Made by a program: the position numbers and the translations under genes. Below are positions 39,841-50,628 of a stretch of 64,000 bases of DNA, one piece after another. This DNA is from Deltaproteobacteria bacterium (GTDB taxonomy: Bacteria; Myxococcota_A; UBA796; UBA2385), in contig JAGYJW010000030.1 of NCBI GenBank assembly GCA_018401435.1, positions 23,883 to 87,882 on the forward strand, read 5' to 3'. The notes under the pieces were generated by a model. The model saw only the letters and a list, made by a program, of their open reading frames with translations, did no database searches and was not told the DNA's origin. How positions within the stretch are numbered: position 1 is the first letter of the stretch; each line of letters opens with the position of its first letter.

Positions 39841-41173
39841 CCTGGCCGAGGTCCGGGCGGCCGATCTCAACGGAGATGGGCGCGCAGAGCTTATTCTCGT
39901 CAGCAAGACCCCCAAGGCCGGCCAACCCGATTCGGTTTCCCTCACCCTGGTGTCCTTTGACGAGGCCGGGCGAGAGCTGGGACGGCAAGCCCTGGATCTG
40001 GCCCGCCGCCCGCTGCTTTGGGATGTTGAAGGCGACGCTTTGCTCGCGGTGGACGGCGAAGGCGCCTTGCGGCTGCGGCCCGGCGGCAGCTCCACCCGGC
40101 TGCTGTCCACGCCCACCCCCCTCGCCGGTCTCGGGCGCACCACCCCCCTCGCCGCCGATATCGCCCACGATCTGGACGGCGACGGCATCGCCGAGCTGCT
40201 GCTGTGGAGCGGCGGACGCACCCATGCCGTGGACCAGACCGGCAAGGCCCGGGGCAGCATCGCGGCCCCCGCCCGCGGCGCCTTGCGCGAAGACGAGCGG
40301 GCCGGCGGGCGCGCCCTGCACATCGCCGCCACCCCGCCCACCCTGGTGGTGGGCGACTTTGACGGAGACGGGCGGGCAGATCTCGCGCTCCCCGAAGGTG
40401 CCCGCCTCGTGGTGCATTTCACGGGCGACCGCATCGGCGACCGCAGCGCGACCTGGACCTTGCCCAAGGACCTGGACCCCCCAGAGCGCACCGGGCCCAA
40501 GGCCACCGGCCCCCGCCAGGAGCTGGTGGGCGCCTGGTTCCGCGACATGGACGGAGATGGGCGCCTGGACCTGCTCCTGCACGAGGCGGTGCTGGATGGC
40601 AGCTGGTTTGGCAGCACCGCAGCGCTGACCGTGCACCTCAATACGGGCGCGGGCTTCGGGCCGCCGCACGACATTCGCACGCCCGCCGCCGCCGTCGAAT
40701 TGCAGACCCTGGACTGGGAAGGCGACGGCGACCTGGACCTGCTGGTGCCCCAGGTGGACGTGGGGGTGGGCAACCTCGGCCGGGCCCTGCTCGCCCGCCG
40801 GGTCCAGGTGGAGGCCTGGCTCTACCGGTGGCAAGGGGCGGGCTTTGAGGAGGCGCCGGTGCTGCTGCGCACCCTGTCTCTGCCCATCGAGCGCTCCGAG
40901 AGCTACCACGCAGAGCTTCGCTGGGACTTCAACGGCGACGGCGTGCTCGACCTGCTCACCGACGAGGGCGAAGACCGGCTGCGCATCCATGCGGGCCGCC
41001 GCGAGCCCCTCAAGGGGGCGGCCTTCGACGACAGCCCCCTCCTCGATCTGGCGCTGCCCGTGCCTGATGTGGCCTCGCCCTTCTTTGTGCGCGACCTGAC
41101 GGGGGATGGCCGTCCCGAGCTGTTGCTGTGGGCCCCGGGCGCCCCCCAGGCCACCCTGATCCGCCTGCCCTGA
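39776..41173 (+). CDS. FG-GAP/VCBS repeat beta-propeller protein
   Basis: Repeated DLNGDGRAELIL, DLDGDGIAELLL, DFDGDGRADLAL, DMDGDGRLDLLL, DFNGDGVLDLLT, DLTGDGRPELLL. Confidence 0.85.
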   Translation: MPPISTPVAMPPLSTPVAMPPHLAEVRAADLNGDGRAELILVSKTPKAGQPDSVSLTLVSFDEAGRELGRQALDLARRPLLWDVEGDALLAVDGEGALRLRPGGSSTRLLSTPTPLAGLGRTTPLAADIAHDLDGDGIAELLLWSGGRTHAVDQTGKARGSIAAPARGALREDERAGGRALHIAATPPTLVVGDFDGDGRADLALPEGARLVVHFTGDRIGDRSATWTLPKDLDPPERTGPKATGPRQELVGAWFRDMDGDGRLDLLLHEAVLDGSWFGSTAALTVHLNTGAGFGPPHDIRTPAAAVELQTLDWEGDGDLDLLVPQVDVGVGNLGRALLARRVQVEAWLYRWQGAGFEEAPVLLRTLSLPIERSESYHAELRWDFNGDGVLDLLTDEGEDRLRIHAGRREPLKGAAFDDSPLLDLALPVPDVASPFFVRDLTGDGRPELLLWAPGAPQATLIRLP

Positions 41174-41220
41174 TCGCAGGCTGCTGCAACCCGTCTTCGC
41201 CCGTGGCAGGATGGCGCCGA

Positions 41221-41234
41221 CCCTACCGATAGGG
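41221..41234. promoter_or_regulatory. Small inverted repeat CCCTA-CCGA-TAGGG in AT-richer leader upstream of the FHA kinase gene
   Basis: Direct reading; about 30 bp before likely TTG start 41265. Confidence 0.35.
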
Positions 41235-41264
41235 CAGAATGAGACAATAAGACAGAGAGGACAT

Positions 41265-43151
41265 TTGAGCCGCACCGCCACCATCACCGGCACCGACGAG
41301 CTGGGCCTGCGGGGCCTCAACGGTGACCACGAGGGCGTGCTGCTGCGGGTGGCCCACCGCGAGCTGCTGGGCCGGGCGGACGAGTGTTCGATCCAGCTGC
41401 ACGACCCGCGGATCAGCCGGCAGCACGCCGAGATCTCGGCATCCGAAGGCGCCTTGTGGGTGCAGGATCTGGGCAGCCAGAACGGCACCTGGGTCAACAA
41501 TACCAAGGTGTCGCGGGTGCGCCTGCGGCTGGGCGACCTGCTGCGGGTGGGGCAGTTCCGCTTCCAGGTGGTGGTGGCCACCGAGACCCAGTCGCGGTCC
41601 GTGCACATGGTGGAGGAGCCCACCGCCAGCCACCAGCTGGTGCGCCGGGTGGGCACCGACCGCCTGAGCCGCCCCAGCGAGCTGCCCCTGGACTCCTGGC
41701 TCCGCCAGATCAGCGACTCCGAAGAAGAGCCCGACTTCAACCCCAGCCCCCAGCTCTGGGCGGGCCTGCGGCGCTATGCCCGCAACGCCGAGGTCCTCTT
41801 CCAAGCCAGCCGCAATGTGCAACACATCGACGAGGACCCCGGCGCCCTGTCCCGAGTCGTCGAATCGGTGGTGGACTTCCTCGAAGTGGACCGCGGGGTG
41901 GTCGCTTTGGTCGAGGACAAGCCCGACAGCCTGCGCCCCGAGGTGGTGGTCTACGGGGACCGCGCCACCCCCGAGACCGCCATCGCCATGTCCCGCACCA
42001 TCGCCCTGCACGTGCTCAAGGACCGCTGCGGCGTGATCTCCCAGGACGCCCACGCCGACCGCCGCTTCGACGCCTCCGAGTCGATCATCGCCACGCCGGC
42101 GCGGGCCCTGCTGGCCGCCCCCCTGGTGGCGGGCGCGCGGGTGCTGGGCATCTTCGAGCTGAGCACCACGGCCCCTGGCGCCCGCTTCACCGAGCAGGAT
42201 CTGGAGCTGCTCACCGTGATCGCCTCCATGATCGGGTCGGCCCTGCACCGCCGCGAGGTCGCCCAGGAGCAGGAGGCCACCATCCGCCTGCTGCAGGAGG
42301 CCCGCAAGAGCCTGCTGGGCACCCAGGCCGAGCTCGAGCGCACCGAGCGCCTGGCCCGCATCGGCGAGCTGGCCCAGAAGCTGGTGCACGAGGTCAGCAA
42401 CCACGTCCTGCCGCTGCAAATGGCCGAGCTGATCAAGGAGCGCTACCCGGCCGACGCCGAGATGGCGAGTCTCATCGACGGCATCATGGCCGCCGGCGAG
42501 TCCCTGGAGACCCTGGCCAGCGAGGTGCGCGCCTACCTGCACGGCCAGAAGTTCGAACGCATCCGCAGCACCATGAAGCTGAGCACCGTGGCCCACAGCG
42601 CCGATCGCTTCGTGCGCCGCCACGAGGACGTCTGCAACCACGCGCTGGAGCTGCTGGTGGAGGTGGACCCCGAGGTCGAGATCGACCTCATCCACCTGCG
42701 CCAGGCCGTGATCAATCTCGTCAAGAACGCCGGCCAGGCCATCAATCACGACGAGGGACGCATCATCATCCGGGTGTGGCAGGACGGGGCGTCGGGCTGC
42801 TTGTCGGTGTCGGACAATGGCCCGGGCATCTCGCCGGAGGTGGCCGCGCAGATCTTCGACCCCAACTTCTCCACCAAGGGCACACGGGGGTCGGGCATCG
42901 GGCTCGGGGTCGCCCGCGAACGCGCCGAGGAGCACGGCGGCAGCCTGAGCTTCAGCACCACGCCGGGCCTGGGCACCACCTTCACCTTGCGGGTGCCCGT
43001 CGCCTCCCCCATTGCCGCAGAGCTCCGGCCCCACCGGTCGCTCAACCGCACCATCAACCCCGATGAGTCCGGCCCCGACGAAGCCACGCTGCTCTTTGAG
43101 CGCGGGCGCAGCCTGCTCGACGAGATGGACCCGCCCACCGACGCCTCCTGA
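41265..43151 (+). CDS. FHA-GAF-histidine kinase
   Basis: ELLGRADECSIQLHDPRISRQHAEIS..DLGSQNGTWVNN (FHA); GAF; LAQKLVHEVSNHVLPLQ (H box); NLVKNAGQAI, DNGPGI, GSGIGLGV. Confidence 0.9.
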   Translation: MSRTATITGTDELGLRGLNGDHEGVLLRVAHRELLGRADECSIQLHDPRISRQHAEISASEGALWVQDLGSQNGTWVNNTKVSRVRLRLGDLLRVGQFRFQVVVATETQSRSVHMVEEPTASHQLVRRVGTDRLSRPSELPLDSWLRQISDSEEEPDFNPSPQLWAGLRRYARNAEVLFQASRNVQHIDEDPGALSRVVESVVDFLEVDRGVVALVEDKPDSLRPEVVVYGDRATPETAIAMSRTIALHVLKDRCGVISQDAHADRRFDASESIIATPARALLAAPLVAGARVLGIFELSTTAPGARFTEQDLELLTVIASMIGSALHRREVAQEQEATIRLLQEARKSLLGTQAELERTERLARIGELAQKLVHEVSNHVLPLQMAELIKERYPADAEMASLIDGIMAAGESLETLASEVRAYLHGQKFERIRSTMKLSTVAHSADRFVRRHEDVCNHALELLVEVDPEVEIDLIHLRQAVINLVKNAGQAINHDEGRIIIRVWQDGASGCLSVSDNGPGISPEVAAQIFDPNFSTKGTRGSGIGLGVARERAEEHGGSLSFSTTPGLGTTFTLRVPVASPIAAELRPHRSLNRTINPDESGPDEATLLFERGRSLLDEMDPPTDAS

Positions 43152-43172
43152 GCGCCGCCTCCAAGAGCCGCG

Positions 43173-44639
43173 TCAGTCCGGGGAGCCCAGCCAGGCCGCG
43201 CGCAAGGCGGCCTTCTGCACCTTGCCCATGGCATTGCGGGGCAGCTCGGCCACCCGGCGCAGGTCTTTGGGGCACTTGTAGGGGGCCAGGCGCTGGCGCG
43301 CGAAGGCGAGCAGGTCGGCCGGATCGGGCAGCCGGCCGGGCACCGGCACCACCGCTGCCACCACCCGCTCGCCGAAATCGTCGTCTGGAAGACCAAGAAC
43401 GGCGACCTCAGCGACCTCGGGGTGCTCCAGCAGCACGGCCTCCACCTCGACCGGGTAGACGTTGAGCCCGCCCGAAATCACGAGGTCCTTGCCCCGCCCC
43501 ACCAGGTGGATGTAGCCGTCGGCGTCCTCAAAGCCCAGGTCGCCGCTGCGCAACCAGCCGTCCTGGATGGCCGCGGCGCTGGCCTCGGGCCGGCCCAGGT
43601 AGCCGCCGATCACGCTGGGACCGGCATGAAAGAGCTCACCCACCGCGCCGGGGGCCACCCGCTGCCCCGTCTCGGGGTCGCGAATCAGAAGGCGCGCCCC
43701 GGGCACCGAGCGCCCCACCGACCCCGGCTTGCGCGGCCCCTCCACCGGGTTGGACAGCACGATGCCCACCTCGGTCATGCCGTAGCGCTCCAACACAACC
43801 TGGCCAAAGCGTGCTTCAAAGGCACGATGCACCCGCGCTGGCAGGGGTGCGCTACCCGACGTGAACAGGCGCATGGCCGACAGGTCGAAGCGCCGATCCG
43901 CCGGCAGGGCCAGAAAGCGGTTGTAGTGGGTTGGAACACCCATGAACAGCGTACAACCGTCCTTTTCAAGCATGGCCAGGGCGCTTTCCGGGTCGAAGCG
44001 CTCCATCAGGGTGGTGGTGGCGCCCGCATAAAGCGCCCCGTGCAAGGCCACGATCAGCCCGTGGATGTGGAAGAGGGGCAGCACGTGCAGCAGGTGGTCG
44101 CCCCGGGACCAACGCCAGGCCACGTGCAGGGCCCGCAGGGTGGCGGCGATATTGCCCTGGCTGAGCATCGCGCCCTTGGGCTGGCCCGTCGTGCCCGAGG
44201 TGTAGAGCAGCAGGGCCGGGGTCTCGGGGGGAAAGGATCGGGGCAGCCGCACCGGTGAGGCAGCGTCCAGGGCCGCCCGCAAGCCCGTCGCCGAGCGCCC
44301 CCGCCCCAGGGCAGCCACCGTCTCGGCCAGCAGCACCGCGTGGGCCGCCTGAGAGTCCTCCAGGTAGACCGCCACCTCTGCCGGGGTGTAGGCCTCGTTC
44401 AGCGGCAGGGTGGCCGCCCCCAGCGCCAGGGCGCCCAGGTGCAGCTCCACCAGCTCCAGCCCCCGCGGCAGCTGCAGGGCCAGCACATCGCCCGGCCTCA
44501 GCCCGCAGGCCGACAACCAGCCCGCGGCCCGGCCCACCCGCGCGTCCAGGTCGCGATAGGTGAGCACGGTGGTGCCCAGGCGCACCGCCGGACGCGCCGG
44601 GTCCACCTGGCGGGCGCGTTCGACCTGATAGAAGGACAT
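43173..44639 (-). CDS. Acyl-CoA synthetase (AMP-forming; malonyl-CoA synthetase-like)
   Basis: LLYTSGTTGQPKGAMLSQGN; LERYGMTEVGIVLSNP; GWLRSGDLGFEDADGYIHLVGRGKDLVISGGLNVYPVEVE; PYKCPKDL. Confidence 0.9.
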   Translation of the reverse strand: MSFYQVERARQVDPARPAVRLGTTVLTYRDLDARVGRAAGWLSACGLRPGDVLALQLPRGLELVELHLGALALGAATLPLNEAYTPAEVAVYLEDSQAAHAVLLAETVAALGRGRSATGLRAALDAASPVRLPRSFPPETPALLLYTSGTTGQPKGAMLSQGNIAATLRALHVAWRWSRGDHLLHVLPLFHIHGLIVALHGALYAGATTTLMERFDPESALAMLEKDGCTLFMGVPTHYNRFLALPADRRFDLSAMRLFTSGSAPLPARVHRAFEARFGQVVLERYGMTEVGIVLSNPVEGPRKPGSVGRSVPGARLLIRDPETGQRVAPGAVGELFHAGPSVIGGYLGRPEASAAAIQDGWLRSGDLGFEDADGYIHLVGRGKDLVISGGLNVYPVEVEAVLLEHPEVAEVAVLGLPDDDFGERVVAAVVPVPGRLPDPADLLAFARQRLAPYKCPKDLRRVAELPRNAMGKVQKAALRAAWLGSPD

Positions 44640-44734
44640 CTCGGCCTCCGCGGTGGGGGGTCCGAAAGCCTAACGACATTGACAGCGGCCGGTCCCAGGG
44701 GCAGATCGTTGAGTCAACCTGCCCTCGAGGTCCC

Positions 44735-46327
<1,593 letters not shown>

Positions 46328-46462
46328 TCAAGAGTGCCCCTTGAAAGCATAGACTCCAGCTCACGCGCCCAGCCCTCGGCACCCGTAGGGGCCATGACCG
46401 CAATGGCACCCCATCACGCTGTCCGCCTGTGCATGCTTGAACCTGCCAGCAGTTCGTGCTAG

Positions 46463-46476
46463 CCTGTCTAGACAGG
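46463..46476. promoter_or_regulatory. Perfect palindrome CCTGTCTAGACAGG upstream of antitoxin, candidate TA operator
   Basis: 14-bp perfect palindrome ending 9 bp before ATG 46486. Confidence 0.7.
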
Positions 46477-46485
46477 AGCGCCAAG

Positions 46486-46734
46486 ATGTCAACTGCATGG
46501 CAGCTACAGGACGCCAAGAACCGCTTCAGCCGGGTCGTGGAGGACGCCCTGCGCGAGGGGCCCCAGACCGTGACGCGCCGGGGGGAGCCTGTCGTCGTCG
46601 TCGTGGCCATCGAGACCTGGGAGCGGTTGAGTGGGGCCCGTCCAAGCTTGAAAGACTACCTCCTGGAGAGCGCACTGGATGGTCTTGACCTGAGCCGCGC
46701 CAACGAGGAGCGCCTGCCAGTGGAGCTACCGTGA
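46486..46734 (+). CDS. Phd/YefM-type antitoxin
   Basis: MSTAWQLQDAKNRFSRVVEDALREGPQTVTRRGEPVVVVVAIETWERL; overlaps toxin start. Confidence 0.85.
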   Translation: MSTAWQLQDAKNRFSRVVEDALREGPQTVTRRGEPVVVVVAIETWERLSGARPSLKDYLLESALDGLDLSRANEERLPVELP

Positions 46735-47156
46735 TCCTGCTCGACACGTGCGTGATCTCCGAGGTTGGCCGCGAGTCGCCAAGTCCTCCGGTTGCCGACT
46801 GGTTCTCGTCTCTACCCGAAGACCAGATCCGGCTCAGTGTCCTGTCCGTGGGGGAGATCCAGCAGGGCATCGAGCTGCTCGACCCTGGTGCGAGGAGAGC
46901 CCGGCTGCAGCGCTGGCTCGACGGACTGGTCCGTCTCTTTGAGGACCGGATCCTGCCGGTCGACGAGCCAGTTGCGCGCAGGTGGGGAAGCGTGAGTGCA
47001 ACGGCCCAGCGAGCCGGGCGCCCGCGTCCGCCTGTCGACGCGTTGATTGCCGCCACGGCGCTTCGCCACGACCTCGTGGTCGCCACGCGCAACGTCGCGG
47101 ACTTCGAGGGAACGGGTGTTCGCCTTGTCAATCCGTGGACACAGCCTCTGCCCTGA
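46731..47156 (+). CDS. VapC/FitB-type PIN-domain toxin
   Basis: MILLDTCVISEVGR..LSVLSVGEIQQGIELL..PVDALIAATALRHDLVVATRNVADFEGTGVRLVNPW. Confidence 0.9.
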   Translation: MILLDTCVISEVGRESPSPPVADWFSSLPEDQIRLSVLSVGEIQQGIELLDPGARRARLQRWLDGLVRLFEDRILPVDEPVARRWGSVSATAQRAGRPRPPVDALIAATALRHDLVVATRNVADFEGTGVRLVNPWTQPLP

Positions 47157-47171
47157 CTCGACTCAGGGGGA

Positions 47172-47190
47172 GCCGCACCAATGGTGCGGC
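47172..47190. terminator. 9-1-9 hairpin downstream of PIN toxin (no U-tract)
   Basis: gccgcacca a tggtgcggc. Confidence 0.35.
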
Positions 47191-47201
47191 CACTTCCACC
47201 T

Positions 47202-47231
47202 TCCATCGCACCCATGACCCATACGGCGGGG
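47202..47231. repeat. Intergenic direct repeat, copy 1
   Basis: tccatcgcacccatgacccatacggcgggg, identical to 54540..54569; first 22 nt identical to 55340..55361. Confidence 0.95.
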
Positions 47232-47316
47232 TCTACGGTGCATGGTGGTGGTCCGACTGCGGCCTGCTCCACGTCTACCGCATGAGTTAAACTGTCGGCT
47301 TCAAACGGGAGCATCC

Positions 47317-48302
47317 ATGCCACGGAGCCATGCCGGACCGCACCGACGCGAAGACCTCGCCTCGCCAGAGACCCCTACACGGACGGAACGACGCCCGCCC
47401 GGTGGCCGCGGCAACCAGGCGGCCCTGGAGGACCAGGGACTCGGCGGTGGTGGCGCCACAGGGGTGGACGAGCCCTGGGTGCGCGAGCTGCTCGAGGTTG
47501 CGCCGGTCCAGGGCGGCGACACCGGAGGAACCTGGGGCGGTGTGCAGGATCGTGCCCGCGAGGCCGGCCAGGGGGACCCCCACGTCCCGGACGACAGTTC
47601 GCAGCAGCAGGGTGGCGGTGGCTCCGGCCTGTCGGCCCGCCTGGCCGCCCTCGAGGCCCAGCTGGCGGCGGGCGATGTGTCGGGAGTCACCGACGCGGCC
47701 AAGGCTCTCGCCGACGAGGCCCGTGCGCTCCTCGCCGCCGGCAAGGGCGACGGCGCCGCCCTGCAGGAGCTGATCTCGGCCGCGGGCGGGCCGACATGGA
47801 CCGACTGGCATCGGCCGCGTCCAGGCCCTGGTACAGCGCCCCGATGGGCAAGTGCTACCGGGCGGTCGCCGGCTTCGACAGCAGCTCGTATGTGAACCGC
47901 GCCGGCGGCCGCTGGAAGCAGCTCGCCGACCGGATCCCCTCCAGCCACGGCATGTGGGCGGTCAGCTTCGCCCACTGGCTGCAGGAGACCAGCCACGGCC
48001 AGCGCGCCGCCGAGGAGCTGGGCTTCGAGATCCGCGAGTCCGACGGCAAGACCCGTCTGGGAGACTACCTGGCCCAGCACCCCGAGCTGAAGGGGGCCAT
48101 CGTGGTGATCCCCTACGGCCAGGAGGGCACTGCCTCCCGGGAGTGGAATGCCGCCGCCAACTACGGCAACGCCAAGTGGGGCGCCGGGGTGGGCGACATC
48201 TCGGTGGTCAGCGCCATCGGCCAGCGCGGCGCCACCTACGTCGCCGACGGAAAGGTGCCCCACGACAACGCCACCATGTGGTGGGTGGTCTACCCCAAGT
48301 AG
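47317..48302 (+). CDS. Putative secreted effector/peptidoglycan-active protein of unknown family; apparent frameshift near 47795
   Basis: ORF 47242..47895 (from ATG 47317) continues as ORF 47796..48302; Ala/Gly-rich N-terminus, C-terminal domain MGKCYRAVAGFDSSSYVNRAGGRWKQLADR..GAIVVIPYGQEG..GDISVVSAIG. Confidence 0.45.
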
Positions 48303-48990
48303 CCAGAGAGGTGTCGTTGACGTGGTTGGCGCTGCCGTAGGCCACCACCGCCCCGAGGTCGTCGCGGTCCGGCCAGTGCGCCCAGTGCAGGCAGTCCGTC
48401 GAGGTGGCGAGGAAGATCTGGTCGTGCCCGTCGGTACCCTGGCCCCCGTAGTACATCAGGCAGAGGTTGTCCGAGACGCGGATCACGTCGGGGGCGTGGA
48501 CGTTGTCCGAGCCGTGGTCGTCGTCACCGGTCACCGGCGAGAGGGCGGGGGTGGCCGGCGCAGAGAAGGTGGGGATCAGCGTCGTGTCCCCACACGGGTC
48601 ACCGGGGTCGCCCCCGAGTCCTCGCGCCCGCCGCTGCCTCCATCGTCCGCGCCTCCACTGTCGCCGGTCCAGCCATCGTTGCCCCCGCCGTCGTCTGTGC
48701 TCGCGCCATCGCCCTCTGCGGTTCCCTCATCGCCATCCGGGTCCGGCTCGGAGCTCTCCGGTGGCCGGCTGCTGCTCCCTCCGGGCCGAAAGGACGGCCC
48801 AAAGAGCCCGGCGCTGGCGCCGAGCAGGGCGAGGATCGCGAGATCACCTGCGTCCATGAGCGTCTCGGGGTCGAGGCCACCACAGCGCCGACCGGAGCCA
48901 TCTTCGCCTGCCTCGCCGGATGGGTCAACGCCAGGCTCCCACAACGACCTGCTCGACGTAGAATGGAGGCCCGCCCGGGGGGCGCCCATG
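48303..48990 (-). pseudogene. Truncated gene: signal/low-complexity lipoprotein-like N-terminus plus fragment of a beta-propeller (GH32/43/68-like) domain
   Basis: APDVIRVSDNLCLMYYGGQGTDGHDQIFLATSTDCLHWAHWPDRDDLG ends abruptly at 48303 next to the stop of the convergent gene; frameshift to upstream SSEPDPDGDEGTAEGDG.. ORF. Confidence 0.45.
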
Positions 48991-50628
48991 GACCGGGGCG
49001 ACCACCGGGCTGCCAGACGCGCCAGCGCGAGGGGTCCCTTGAGCCTGATCCTGCTTCTCTCAACCCTCGCCTTCGCGGGCGACTACGAACGCGAGGTGCG
49101 CGACGGGATCACCTCCTTCAAGCGCTTCACGGACGGCGACCGTCCCCAGAATGTCTACGCGGTTCGCGTGGACCTCTCGGTGCCCAACGTGGGCCTGCAC
49201 GCCTCCGCGGACCTGCGCGGCACCGAGTGGTACACCGACACCCTGAGCTTCGCCGAAGAGGTGGGTGCGGTCGCGGCCATCAACGGAGACTGGTCCTGCA
49301 CCACCTGCTCAGGCTCCGACTACCTGCACCCCCTGGGGCTCGCGATCTCGAGCGGCACGGTGTGGAACGACCACATCGAGACCGACGCCATCGGCAGCCG
49401 GTGGGGCTACCTGGCCTGCACCATCGACAAGCGCTGCGACCTCGAGCAGGCCGCCCCGCTTGGCGACGAGAGCATGGTGTTCAGCCCGCTGCAAACGCCG
49501 TCGGTGTACCCCCTGCGCTACCACAACGCCATCGGCGCCAACGGCCTGGTGCTCATCGAAGACGGGGTCGCGGGCAGCGGCTGCTACGACTCCAGCACCA
49601 CCAACCCCAGGAGCGCCGCCTGCATCCAGGCCGATGGCACCCACCTGTGGCTGGTGGTGGTCGACGGGCGCGGCGCGGGGGGCGGCACGGGGATGAGCTG
49701 CAACGAGGTGCGGGACCTGCTGCTCAGCGATCCCTTCTCCTGCTGGGACGCGGTGATGCTCGACGGTGGAGGAAGCTCCACGCTGGTCGTCGAGGACACC
49801 AACACCGGCGCCTCGTGCAACCCCCGGGGAGACGACGACCTGTGCGTGAAGAACAATCCCTCCGACGGCTCGCCGCGGACGGTGGCCAACCACCTCGCGG
49901 TCACCTGGGAGGACAGCGCCGACAGCCGCTGTGTGCTGACCAACGGCAAGTGGTGCGACGGCACGACGATCAGCCAGTGCGAGGGCGGTCGGCTCACGGG
50001 CTCGGGAGACTGCGCGGTCTACGGCGCCACCTGCCAGGAGGACGGCGACTTCGCCTTCTGCGTCGACTATCGCTGCCCCGACGGCGACGGGCTGCGTCAC
50101 TACGCCTGTGTCGACGACACGACCATCGAGGGCTGCAACGACGGGGTCCATGGCACCGGCGACTGCGCTGCCTTCGGGCTGGTCTGCGGGTCCGACCCGG
50201 TCGGGGCCGCCTGCATGGACAGCCGCTGCGAGGCCGGTCCGCACAGCGGCTTCTGTCTCGACGAGGACACCGCTGCGGCCTGCGCCGACGGGGTCTTCGC
50301 AGAGTCGAGTTGCGACGAGGGGACGACCTGCCTCGACGGGGCCTGCGTGGCCCCGAGCGACGACACGGGAGCCCAGGACGGGGGTGGCGATGAGGCCGGG
50401 TGGGATGACGGTGCCGGACAGGCGCCGGGGGTTCGGGTTGGCCTCGACGACTCCGGCTGCGCGGCCGGGTGCGCCGCTGTCTCGCCGCTCACCTGGTGGG
50501 CACTGGTCGGAAGCCTGGCCCTGGTCCTCCGTCGTAGGCAGGTGCCATTGCCCACACGGCGGCAGCTACGGGGCGTGGTGATCCGACGTAGCGCGACGCC
50601 CCGCATGCTCGACGAGGGTCCTCCGTAG
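48988..50628 (+). CDS. Phosphodiester glycosidase (NAGPA/DUF2233-like) exported protein with MYXO-CTERM-like tail
   Basis: VGAVAAINGDWSC..DAVMLDGGGSSTLVVE; Cys-rich repeats; tail SGCAAGCAAVSPLTWWALVGSLALVLRRRQ. Confidence 0.75.
   Translation: MDRGDHRAARRASARGPLSLILLLSTLAFAGDYEREVRDGITSFKRFTDGDRPQNVYAVRVDLSVPNVGLHASADLRGTEWYTDTLSFAEEVGAVAAINGDWSCTTCSGSDYLHPLGLAISSGTVWNDHIETDAIGSRWGYLACTIDKRCDLEQAAPLGDESMVFSPLQTPSVYPLRYHNAIGANGLVLIEDGVAGSGCYDSSTTNPRSAACIQADGTHLWLVVVDGRGAGGGTGMSCNEVRDLLLSDPFSCWDAVMLDGGGSSTLVVEDTNTGASCNPRGDDDLCVKNNPSDGSPRTVANHLAVTWEDSADSRCVLTNGKWCDGTTISQCEGGRLTGSGDCAVYGATCQEDGDFAFCVDYRCPDGDGLRHYACVDDTTIEGCNDGVHGTGDCAAFGLVCGSDPVGAACMDSRCEAGPHSGFCLDEDTAAACADGVFAESSCDEGTTCLDGACVAPSDDTGAQDGGGDEAGWDDGAGQAPGVRVGLDDSGCAAGCAAVSPLTWWALVGSLALVLRRRQVPLPTRRQLRGVVIRRSATPRMLDEGPP

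Noticed and set aside
38348-41173. 941-aa ORF upstream extension of FG-GAP protein
   Set aside because: N-terminal 476 codons are antisense to the RCK/Usp gene.
38297-41740. 1147-aa reverse ORF
   Set aside because: Only 38297..39673 shows RCK/Usp motifs; the rest is antisense to the FG-GAP gene.
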